A DNA stretch of 6,169 bases from Cellulomonas sp. GTDB lineage: Bacteria > Actinomycetota > Actinomycetes > Actinomycetales > Cellulomonadaceae. Below are positions 1 to 4,834 of the stretch, one piece after another; positions within the stretch are counted from its first letter, which is position 1; every line of letters starts with the position of its first letter. Under the pieces are notes generated by a model. That model saw only the letters and a program-made list of their open reading frames with translations. It was not told the DNA's origin and ran no database searches. The DNA is taken from contig JAPSIJ010000145.1 of assembly GCA_031178805.1 (NCBI GenBank), positions 1 through 6,169 on the forward strand, in the 5' to 3' direction. Made by a program: the position numbers and the translations under genes.

Positions 1-696
1 CATCGTGGCGCCGACCTCGTCGAGCAGCCCGCGCTGGCCGGGGGCGAGCAGGTCCAGCAGCGAGCGCGGCCCGCGGCGGGGCCCGCCGGCCGGCTCCCCC
101 GCGGCCCGGTCGTCGCCGTCGCCCGCGTCGTCGTCCGCGTCCGCGTCCGCGTCCGCCAGCAGCGTGCCCACCCGCTCGGCGAGGTGCCCGGCGAGCCACG
201 GCGCGGCGGCGAACTGCAGGGCGTGCGTCTGCTCGTGCAGCGTCACCCAGAGCCGGAAGTCGGCCGGGTCGACGCGCAGCGACCGCTCCACCGCGAGCAC
301 GTTGGGGGCCACGAGCAGCAGCGTGCCGCGGCCGGACCACGGGTCGTACTGCCCCAGCACCGCACCGGACAGCAGGCCGAGCAGCGCGGCGACCTCGCCG
401 GCCCCGGCGGTGCCCCGCAGGCCGCGGGCGGCCGGCACGCCGGCCCGCTCCGCGAGGCCGCGCAGGGACCGCACGTTCGCGCGCGCCCAGGACGACCGGT
501 CGACCACCCGGACGTCGAGCCCGGGGTCGACGGGGCCGAGCCGGCTGATCCGGGCGACGTGCTCCGCGGCCACCGGCGCGGCAGCACGCAGCGCGGCCAC
601 CAGGTCCTCGCGCTCGGCGCGGGTCGCCGGCGGCCCCGCCCGCACCGCCCGGGCGGCGAGCGAGGCGGCCAGGTCCCAGTCCACGGCCGGCTGCAT
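1..696 (-). CDS. Zincin-like metallopeptidase (Rv3626c-like), N-terminal 232 residues, runs off window
   Basis: The minus frame is open from an ATG at 694-696 to the left edge, so the C-terminus is missing. The translation begins MQPAVDWDLAASLAARAVRA. The key motif is HEQTH (H154, E155, H158), a zincin HExxH zinc site, set in the context LWVTLHEQTHALQF. Upstream lies a segment reading GQYDPW followed by LLLVAPN (about residues 113-130). This fits the actinobacterial zinc-dependent metallopeptidase family once called DUF2342 (Zincin_2; Rv3626c in M. tuberculosis). Its substrate is not established, and the relative linked by name to coenzyme F420 biosynthesis is a sister family. Residues 173-190 form an acidic Asp/Ala run that looks like a flexible insert. 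The gene lies 58 bp downstream of dacB on the same strand, as in mycobacteria. The ribosome binding site is weak (TGGGG close to the ATG). A GTG 8 bp upstream is in another frame. Family confident, function unknown. Confidence 0.88.
   Translation of the reverse strand, partial: MQPAVDWDLAASLAARAVRAGPPATRAEREDLVAALRAAAPVAAEHVARISRLGPVDPGLDVRVVDRSSWARANVRSLRGLAERAGVPAARGLRGTAGAGEVAALLGLLSGAVLGQYDPWSGRGTLLLVAPNVLAVERSLRVDPADFRLWVTLHEQTHALQFAAAPWLAGHLAERVGTLLADADADADDDAGDGDDRAAGEPAGGPRRGPRSLLDLLAPGQRGLLDEVGATM
133..156. repeat. Hexanucleotide tandem repeat (GTCCGC x4) inside the metallopeptidase gene
   Basis: Four exact copies of GTCCGC lie in tandem, preceded by two more GTC triplets. On the coding (minus) strand they encode alternating Asp-Ala. 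Because the unit is 6 bp, gain or loss of copies keeps the reading frame and only changes the length of an acidic loop about 15 residues after the zinc motif. Confidence 0.85.
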
Positions 697-714
697 CGCC
701 CCACGGTAGCCAGC

Positions 715-737
715 CCGGGGCGCGGACGGCGCCCCGG
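715..737. other. GC hairpin in the dacB-metallopeptidase spacer
   Basis: A perfect 9-bp inverted repeat (CCGGGGCGC, 5-nt loop, GCGCCCCGG) lies between the dacB stop and the metallopeptidase ATG. No T-tract follows it on the minus strand. It could be a partial terminator, an RNA processing or 3'-end stabilising structure, or simple GC-rich coincidence. It ends 18 bp before the downstream start codon. Confidence 0.45.
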
Positions 738-754
738 CGGCGGTCACGGCGCGG

Positions 755-2170
755 TCACCCGCGGCAGCCGCACCCCGCGAGCTGCGTGACGAAGCCGTCG
801 ATCGCCTGCCGCGGCTGGTACTGGCCGACCGCGCCGGTCTGGTCCGCCATCACCACGAACAGCAGCATCCGGCCGTCCGCGTCGACGACCTGCCCGGCCA
901 GCGACGTCACGCCCGCCAGGCTGCCGGTCTTGGCGCGGACGAGGCCCGTGCCGGCGCCGGAGGTGAACCGGTCGGACAGCGTCCCGGTGAGCCCGCCCAC
1001 CGGCATGCCGGTGCCGATCTCCCGCAGCTCCGGGTGCGCCGGGTCCACGACGAGGCGCAGCAGCCCGAGCAGCAGGTCCGGCGGCAGCGCCGAGCCCTCC
1101 GCCAGCCCGGAGGCGTCCGCGAGCCGGGCGCCGGCGGTGTCCACCCCGAGCGTGCCGGCGGTGCGCAGCACGGCCTGGGTGGCGCCCTCGAAGCTGCCGG
1201 GCAGGTCGAGCTCCAGCGCCACCAGGCGCGCGACCACCTCGGTGATCGTGTTGTCCGAGGTGTCCAGGAAGTACTGCGTGACCTCGGCGACCGGCGCCGA
1301 CGACACGACGCCGAGCACGTCGCCCGTCGCGGGCTCCCGCACCCGGGTCGGCGTGCCGGTCACCGTGATGCCGAGCTCGCCGAGCCGTGCGGCGAGCTCC
1401 GTGGCGGCGTGCATCGCCGGGTCGGTGCGCCGCGGCGGGTACTCCCCGGCGGAGATCTTCGCGACGTCCACCGCGACGGGCGCCACGGGGGCGACGAAGC
1501 CGTTGGTCACGTCCGACGCCGACCAGCCCGGCGACAGGGCCGGGCCGGAGAACAGGGTGTCGTCCAGCGCGAGGGTCACGGTGTCCCGGCCCGACAGCGT
1601 CAGCCGGGTGGCCACCTGCGCGGCCAGGTCCGCGAGGCCGGCGCGGCCGTTCACGGCGTCGGGGTCCCCCGCGCCCGCGGCGAGCATCATGTCGCCGCCG
1701 CCGACGAGCACCACCTGGTCGCCGGGGCCCTGCCGGACGGTGGTGTCGAGCGTGCGGTCGGCGCCCAGCGCCGTCATCGCCGCCACGCCCGTCACCAGCT
1801 TGGCCGTCGAGGCGGGGGTGCGCGCCTGGTCCGGGGCGTTGCTGCCGAGCACGTCGCCGGTGAGGCCGTCGGCCACGACCACCCCGACGGCCGGCCCGAG
1901 GCGGGGGTCGGTCACGAGGCCCTGCACCAGCGCCTGCACCTGCGCGGCCCCCGGCACCGCGGCGGCGGCGTCCAGGTCCGCGAGCACCTGGGCGCCGGTG
2001 CCGACCGTGGTGGCGCCGGGCGCGTCGGGGAACGGCGCCGCCGGCGCGGGCTCCGGGGCCAGCGTCACCACGCCGGGCACCACGTCGTAGGCGTCGGCGG
2101 TGGCGTACGCCCCGCCCGCCAGCACGACCACGAGCGCCGACACGCCCACGACCCGGCCCACGCGCGCCAC
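755..2170 (-). CDS. dacB: D-alanyl-D-alanine carboxypeptidase/endopeptidase, family S13 (DacB, PBP4-type)
   Basis: The product (471 aa) is a penicillin-binding serine peptidase. It removes the terminal D-Ala from peptidoglycan stem peptides and, in family members, cleaves D-Ala-mDAP cross-links outside the membrane. The three active-site motifs are present in order: S121-T-A-K124 (SxxK, nucleophile S121), S305-D-N307 (SxN) and K414-T-G416 (KTG, in the context VRAKTGSL). A DASGL segment (352-356) is also typical of S13 enzymes. Residues 7-24 are hydrophobic, giving an N-terminal signal or membrane anchor, followed by a Pro/Ala-rich stretch. The long gap between SxxK and SxN holds the insert domains usual for S13. 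The start is GTG (2168-2170), the most upstream in-frame start, preceded by a purine-rich GGGGTGG. The only cysteines are C467 and C469, at the extreme C-terminus. It is divergent from ppa and probably co-transcribed with the metallopeptidase downstream. Confidence 0.95.
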   Translation of the reverse strand: MARVGRVVGVSALVVVLAGGAYATADAYDVVPGVVTLAPEPAPAAPFPDAPGATTVGTGAQVLADLDAAAAVPGAAQVQALVQGLVTDPRLGPAVGVVVADGLTGDVLGSNAPDQARTPASTAKLVTGVAAMTALGADRTLDTTVRQGPGDQVVLVGGGDMMLAAGAGDPDAVNGRAGLADLAAQVATRLTLSGRDTVTLALDDTLFSGPALSPGWSASDVTNGFVAPVAPVAVDVAKISAGEYPPRRTDPAMHAATELAARLGELGITVTGTPTRVREPATGDVLGVVSSAPVAEVTQYFLDTSDNTITEVVARLVALELDLPGSFEGATQAVLRTAGTLGVDTAGARLADASGLAEGSALPPDLLLGLLRLVVDPAHPELREIGTGMPVGGLTGTLSDRFTSGAGTGLVRAKTGSLAGVTSLAGQVVDADGRMLLFVVMADQTGAVGQYQPRQAIDGFVTQLAGCGCRG

Positions 2171-2334
2171 CGGTCCACCCCGCTCTCGTCCGACCCTCCG
2201 GCACCGTGCGATCCCCGCCCGGTGCGTCCGTGCGTCACACTAGGGCTTCGAGCGCGACGGGCCGTCACCCGCCGCGGGTATCAGCTGCCCGACCCGGGCG
2301 CGCAGACGGCCGGGGCGGCGACGAAGGAGCGGGT
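2171..2334. promoter_or_regulatory. Divergent dacB/ppa intergenic region; candidate dacB -10
   Basis: This 164-bp spacer must hold the promoters of both genes. The clearest element is TAGTGT on the minus strand (positions 2237-2242 on the plus strand read ACACTA). It matches the actinobacterial TANNNT -10 and would place the dacB transcript start near 2230, about 60 nt before its GTG. No well-spaced -35 is visible; a GTGACG at 2263-2268 is 20 bp away, which is too far. For ppa I cannot choose a -10; the only A/T-bearing patches are around 2237-2250 and 2278-2283. Confidence 0.35.
2324..2329 (+). promoter_or_regulatory. Ribosome binding site that sets the ppa start
   Basis: AAGGAG lies 5 nt before the GTG at 2335. 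This is a near-ideal Shine-Dalgarno and decides the GTG start over in-frame starts further upstream. Confidence 0.85.
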
Positions 2335-2832
2335 GTGGAGTTCGACGTCACGATCGAGATCCCCAAGGGCCAGCGGAACAAGTACGAGGTGGACCACGCG
2401 ACCGGCCGGATCCGGCTGGACCGCATGCTGTTCACCTCGACGCGCTACCCGGACGACTACGGATTCATCGACGGCACGCTCGGCGAGGACGGCGACCCCC
2501 TCGACGCGCTCGTGCTGCTGGAGGAGCCCACGTTCCCCGGCTGCCTGATCCGCTGCCGCGCGCTCGGCATGTTCCGCATGCGCGACGAGGCCGGCGGCGA
2601 CGACAAGGTGCTGTGCGTCCCGACCGGTGACCAGCGCGCCGCCTGGCGCCAGGACATCGACGACGTCTCGGACTTCCACCGCCTGGAGATCCAGCACTTC
2701 TTCGAGGTCTACAAGGACCTGGAGCCCGGCAAGTCCGTCGAGGGCGCCCACTGGGTCGGCCGCACCGAGGCCGAGGCCGAGATCGAGCGGTCGCGCCAGC
2801 GCGCGATCGACGCGGGCTACGACCAGCACTGA
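2335..2832 (+). CDS. ppa: Inorganic pyrophosphatase, soluble family I
   Basis: The product is a cytoplasmic Mg-dependent enzyme that hydrolyses pyrophosphate to two phosphates, pulling nucleotide, tRNA-charging and polymer synthesis forward. With the GTG start it has 165 aa, normal for actinobacteria (about 160-170). The N-terminus VEFDVTIEIPKGQRNKYEVD is nearly the family signature. Active-site features seen are E8, K16, E18, R30, Y42, the metal-binding D52-G-D54-P-L-D57 motif, the D84/D89/K91 cluster (DEAGGDDK) and Y126-K127 (YKDLEPGK). Nothing key is missing. An in-frame GTG/ATG reading could extend it upstream to 2206, but that segment is Arg/Pro-rich, unlike the family, and the AAGGAG site favours 2335. 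It is divergent from dacB, as in mycobacteria, and is followed by a strong hairpin. Confidence 0.98.
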   Translation: MEFDVTIEIPKGQRNKYEVDHATGRIRLDRMLFTSTRYPDDYGFIDGTLGEDGDPLDALVLLEEPTFPGCLIRCRALGMFRMRDEAGGDDKVLCVPTGDQRAAWRQDIDDVSDFHRLEIQHFFEVYKDLEPGKSVEGAHWVGRTEAEAEIERSRQRAIDAGYDQH

Positions 2833-2843
2833 CGGTCCTCCGC

Positions 2844-2886
2844 ACGACGAGAGCCCCGGCGCGCACGGCGCCGGGGCTCTCCTCGT
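2844..2886. terminator. Bidirectional hairpin terminator between convergent ppa and NlpC/P60 genes
   Basis: A perfect 14-bp stem (2849-2862 with 2868-2881, arms GAGAGCCCCGGCGC and its complement, 5-nt loop GCACG) is extended by four more pairs (2844-2847 with 2883-2886) across one C/C mismatch. It starts 16 bp after the ppa stop and ends 13 bp before the stop of the convergent gene, so it can serve both. There is no T-tract, which is common for actinobacterial terminators. Confidence 0.85.
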
Positions 2887-2898
2887 CCTGCCGCGGGG

Positions 2899-4281
2899 TC
2901 AGACCCGGCCGGCGTACGCCATCGTGTTGGCGTAGCGCATCGGGCTGATCCGCACCGTCTTGCCCGGGCTCGGCGCCTCGATGATCTGGCCGTTCCCGAT
3001 GTACATGGCCACGTGGTAGACCGACGAGGCGTCGTTCTTGTTCGAGCCCCAGAACACCAGGTCGCCCGGCTGCAGCTGGCTGTAGCTGATCTTCGTCACC
3101 TGGCGGTACTGGTCGCGGGACGTGCGGTTCAGGCTGACGCCCGCCGCCCGCCACGCGCCCTGGGTCAGGCCGGAGCAGTCGTACCCGTTCGGGCCCGTCC
3201 CGCCCCACACGTAGGGCAGGCCGATCCGGCCCTTGGCCCACGCGATGGCGGTGCTCGCCGAGCTGGGCGGCGGGGCCGGCGTGCTGACCGGCGGCGGGGC
3301 CGGCGTCGACACCGGCGGCGCGGCCGGGGTGCTGGGCGCCGCCGGGGCGGCCGGCGCCGGCGTGCTCGGGGCCGCGGGGGCGGCCGGGGCCGGCGTGCTC
3401 GGCCGGGACGGCGTCGCCGCGGGGGTGCTCGGGCTCGCGGGGGCGGAGGTGGACGGGCCGGCCGCCGAGGTGCTCGGCGCGGGCGCCTCGGTCCGCTCGG
3501 CCTGGGCCGCCGCCTCGGCGCGCTGCCGGCGCTCGGCGTCGATCTGGTCCTGGCGCTGCTGCTCGACCTCGGCGCTGGTGCTGCGCGCCGCGGCGAGCTG
3601 CACGATCAGCCCCTGCCGCTCGGCCTGCGCGCCGGCGACCGCCGCGTCGGCGTCCTCCTGGGCCTGCGAGGCGGCCGCGAGGGCGGACTCCGCCTCGGCG
3701 GCCGCGGACTCCTGCGCGCGGGCGGCGGACTCGGCCGACTCCTTGAGCGTGGTGGCGACCTGCTGGGCGGCGAGGTAGCGCTGCACCGCCTCGTCGGCCT
3801 TGGTGCTGACGTGGGACAGGGCCTCGCTGCGCGCGACCACGTCCTGGAAGCCGTCCGCGGACAGCAGCGCCTGCACCGTGTCCATGGAGCCGCCGGAGCG
3901 GGCCGCCTCGCGGGCGATCGCCACCAGGGTGGACCGCGCCTCCTCCAGCTGCTCGGCCGCGGAGTCGTACTGCTCCGCCGCGCGGCCGGCCTCCGCCTGC
4001 GCGGCGGCCAGGTCGGCCTGGGCCTGCGCGTACGCCTCGCCCGCCTGCTGCACCGCGATCTCGGCGTCGTCGGCCTGCGAGCTCAGCTCGGCCAGGCGCA
4101 CCTCCATCGAGGCGACCGCGCCGGACGCGCTGCTGACGGCCTGCTGGGCCTCGCGCACGTCCTCGTCGGTCACGTCGGGGTCAGCCAGCGCGACACCGCC
4201 CGCGGGCACCAGGAGCACCGCCGCCGTGATCACCGCGGCGGCGCTGCGCGCCACCCGCGCTCGTCCGGTCGTCCGCACCAC
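2899..4281 (-). CDS. Secreted coiled-coil NlpC/P60 peptidoglycan endopeptidase (RipA-like layout)
   Basis: With the start chosen here the product has 460 aa. Residues 1-33 are a Sec signal peptide: an Arg-rich start, a hydrophobic core at 14-30 and a likely cut after ALA33. Residues about 40-262 are an Ala/Gln/Glu-rich coiled coil. Residues 265-342 are a Pro/Ala/Ser/Thr linker with internal repeats. Residues about 343-460 are the NlpC/P60 domain. The catalytic residues are C369 (YDCSG), H423 (YHVAMY) and, 12 residues on, E435 (IIEAP). This Cys-His-Glu pattern and spacing recall M. tuberculosis RipA, which cuts the D-Glu-mDAP bond in stem peptides during daughter-cell separation. C369 is the only cysteine. 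An upstream coiled coil often restrains such hydrolases or docks them to the divisome (inference). Start: GTG at 4279-4281, 5 nt after GAAGGG; the next codon, GTG 4276-4278, is nearly as good. It is a single-gene unit, convergent with ppa. Confidence 0.93.
   Translation of the reverse strand: MVRTTGRARVARSAAAVITAAVLLVPAGGVALADPDVTDEDVREAQQAVSSASGAVASMEVRLAELSSQADDAEIAVQQAGEAYAQAQADLAAAQAEAGRAAEQYDSAAEQLEEARSTLVAIAREAARSGGSMDTVQALLSADGFQDVVARSEALSHVSTKADEAVQRYLAAQQVATTLKESAESAARAQESAAAEAESALAAASQAQEDADAAVAGAQAERQGLIVQLAAARSTSAEVEQQRQDQIDAERRQRAEAAAQAERTEAPAPSTSAAGPSTSAPASPSTPAATPSRPSTPAPAAPAAPSTPAPAAPAAPSTPAAPPVSTPAPPPVSTPAPPPSSASTAIAWAKGRIGLPYVWGGTGPNGYDCSGLTQGAWRAAGVSLNRTSRDQYRQVTKISYSQLQPGDLVFWGSNKNDASSVYHVAMYIGNGQIIEAPSPGKTVRISPMRYANTMAYAGRV
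3265..3312. repeat. 24-bp tandem duplication in the NlpC/P60 linker
   Basis: Two adjacent 24-bp units (3265-3288 and 3289-3312) each encode VSTPAPPP, residues 324-331 and 332-339 of the NlpC/P60 protein. They lie just before the catalytic domain. Confidence 0.85.
3331..3396. repeat. 33-bp tandem duplication in the NlpC/P60 linker
   Basis: Two adjacent 33-bp units (3331-3363 and 3364-3396) each encode TPAPAAPAAPS, residues 296-306 and 307-317. They differ at 4 of 33 positions, all silent third codon positions, so the duplication has had time to drift while its protein sequence was kept. Confidence 0.88.
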
Positions 4282-4286
4282 GTCCA

Positions 4287-4292
4287 CCCTTC
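4287..4292 (-). promoter_or_regulatory. Ribosome binding site that sets the NlpC/P60 start
   Basis: On the minus strand GAAGGG sits 5 nt before GTG 4281 and 8 nt before GTG 4278. It abuts the in-frame GTG at 4287, which is therefore unlikely to be used. Confidence 0.7.
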
Positions 4293-4334
4293 GTCGTCCA
4301 CTCCCCCGCCGCCGGGCGCAGGGAGCGCGACGTG

Positions 4335-4384
4335 GCAGCGGGTACCGGTCCTCCGGCGTGCCCCGCGGGAACGCTACCCGCTGC
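4335..4384. repeat. 10-bp perfect inverted repeat with 30-bp spacer over the NlpC/P60 promoter start region
   Basis: GCAGCGGGTA (4335-4344) and its exact complement TACCCGCTGC (4375-4384) flank 30 bp. The spacer has a CCCGCGGG palindrome (4362-4369) and a CCGG-n4-CCGG pair (4345-4356). The right arm overlaps the predicted -10, and the predicted transcript start falls between the arms. It may be an operator or a cruciform/loop site; if transcription began further upstream it could fold as a junction in RNA. Confidence 0.6.
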
Positions 4385-4399
4385 ATTCACAGAAGTGAA
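4371..4399 (-). promoter_or_regulatory. Promoter of the NlpC/P60 gene
   Basis: On the minus strand TTCACT (-35, 4394-4399) is followed after exactly 17 bp by TAGCGT (-10, 4371-4376). The -35 matches TTGACA at four of six positions, and the -10 fits TANNNT. Transcription would start near 4364, giving a leader of about 83 nt. The tandem GTCACA-type repeats lie 5 bp upstream of the -35, a usual place for an activator. Confidence 0.6.
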
Positions 4400-4404
4400 C
4401 ACCA

Positions 4405-4431
4405 GTCACACCGATCACACGAGTCACATCG
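4405..4431. promoter_or_regulatory. Three tandem 9-bp repeats resembling MtrA boxes
   Basis: On the plus strand three head-to-tail 9-mers read GTCACACCG, then ATCACACGA, then GTCACATCG (consensus RTCACAYSR). A further TTCACA at 4386-4391 lies inside the promoter, 19 bp from the first unit. Repeated GTCACA-type motifs are, from memory, what has been reported for the response regulator MtrA at mycobacterial targets, and MtrA controls cell-wall hydrolases including ripA. The position just upstream of a -35 for an NlpC/P60 gene fits activation. Which regulator binds is inference. Confidence 0.5.
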
Positions 4432-4433
4432 GC

Positions 4434-4486
4434 GTGGTTCGGGAGGAACTGGACAAGTCGCCCCGGCAATCACCCGACCGGACCAC
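4434..4486 (+). other. Imperfect inverted repeat upstream of the metY leader
   Basis: GTGGT (4434-4438) pairs with ACCAC (4482-4486), and the adjacent TCGGG (4439-4443) pairs with CCCGA (4473-4477). This gives 10 pairs with a 4-nt CCGG bulge on one side and a 29-nt interior. It lies upstream of the predicted metY transcript start, so it may be an operator rather than RNA. I do not recognise it as a known riboswitch. The rest of 4432-4590 shows nothing else I can name. Confidence 0.3.
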
Positions 4487-4590
4487 GGAGACCCCCCGGC
4501 CGGGCAGCGCGGACGGGCCCCGCGGGCCCCCCGGCGGACGCCTCGTCCCGGATGCCGAGACGCTGGTTCCGCCAGCCGGACGGCGCTGCG

Positions 4591-4596
4591 TACCGT
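4591..4596 (+). promoter_or_regulatory. Candidate -10 of the metY leader transcript (leaderless uORF start)
   Basis: TACCGT fits TANNNT and is followed after exactly 6 nt by ATG at 4603, so transcription would begin at or next to the A of that codon. This is the classic geometry of actinobacterial leaderless transcripts. No strong -35 is visible; TTCCGC at 4567-4572 is the nearest candidate and is poor. Confidence 0.45.
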
Positions 4597-4602
4597 GGAC
4601 GC

Positions 4603-4626
4603 ATGTCCCGCCGAATGTGTCGCTGA
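4603..4626 (+). CDS. Possible leader peptide MSRRMCR upstream of metY
   Basis: A 7-codon ORF (ATG TCC CGC CGA ATG TGT CGC, stop TGA) begins 6 nt after a TANNNT -10, so it may be translated from a leaderless transcript. Codons 5 and 6 are adjacent Met and Cys, the end product and the sulfur donor of the pathway that the downstream gene serves. Cys-rich short uORFs controlling sulfur genes are known in mycobacteria, and Arg-Arg-rich leader peptides ending in Cys-Arg occur in other actinobacteria. An in-frame ATG at 4552 would lengthen it to 24 residues, but has no visible ribosome binding site. The stop is 208 nt before the metY ATG. Translation is unproven. Confidence 0.4.
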   Translation: MSRRMCR

Positions 4627-4834
4627 CCCGCGCACGCTCGGCTGTGCCCGCCGACCGGTCCCCACCGGCGCGCGGACCGGGTCCCCCGGCGACGACGACC
4701 GTCGCCCGCGGACCCGCCGGCACCGACGGACCGGCCCTCCCGGCACGACGCGCGTGCGCCCCGCCCCCACCCGCACGGCCCGCCCGTCCCCGCACCCGCC
4801 GCACCGCCGGCCCGCCCGCACCCAGGAGCCCGTC
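4627..4834 (+). promoter_or_regulatory. Structured then C-rich 5' leader of metY (possible attenuation region)
   Basis: This 208-nt non-coding stretch has two parts. The first contains successive short hairpins: CCGGT/ACCGG (4655-4659 with 4664-4668), GGAC/GTCC (4674-4677 with 4681-4684), GGCGAC/GTCGCC (4688-4693 with 4701-4706) and GCACG/CGTGC (4743-4757 region). The second (4761-4823) is 43 C, 14 G, 5 A and 1 T by my count: C-rich, G-poor and poorly able to pair, which is the composition of Rho-loading (rut) sites. No SAM riboswitch core is recognisable, and no T-tract terminator is present. Confidence 0.4.
4824..4828 (+). promoter_or_regulatory. Ribosome binding site that sets the metY start
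   Basis: AGGAG lies 6 nt before the ATG at 4835. It fixes the start, although the same frame is open far upstream. Confidence 0.85.

Noticed and set aside
243..704. Minus-strand frame starting at GTG 704
   Set aside because: It overlaps the metallopeptidase in a different frame, is Pro/Arg/Ser low complexity, and lacks the HExxH motif.
744..2204. Long Arg/Gly-rich minus-strand frame overlapping dacB
   Set aside because: A third-position GC shadow of dacB: low-complexity composition and no motifs, while the dacB frame has all three S13 motifs.
2206..2334. N-terminal extension of ppa to 2206
   Set aside because: It would add 43 Arg/Pro-rich residues not found in family I pyrophosphatases; AAGGAG at 2324 supports GTG 2335.
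4282..4386. N-terminal extension of the NlpC/P60 protein to 4386
   Set aside because: It would place about 35 Arg/Pro-rich residues before a clear signal peptide and run through the predicted promoter and transcript start.
4282..4400. Cyclic di-AMP (ydaO/yuaA) riboswitch before the NlpC/P60 gene
   Set aside because: Such riboswitches often precede actinobacterial wall hydrolases, but the hallmark GGTGAATC and CCGACAGCTAACC segments are absent.
4394..4410. CRP/GlxR operator (TGTGA-N6-TCACA)
   Set aside because: AGTGA and TCACA are separated by 7 nt, not 6, and the first half-site is imperfect; the tandem direct repeat is a better description.
3800..4834. Long in-frame extension of metY upstream of 4835 (open to 3800)
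   Set aside because: The extension runs antisense through the NlpC/P60 gene, is Ser/Ala/Arg-rich with no family match, and a good AGGAG site marks 4835.
4432..4834. SAM-I or SAM-IV riboswitch before metY
   Set aside because: Only a CCGGCAATC resembles part of the core (4464-4471 region); the other conserved segments and the P1-P3 arrangement are missing.
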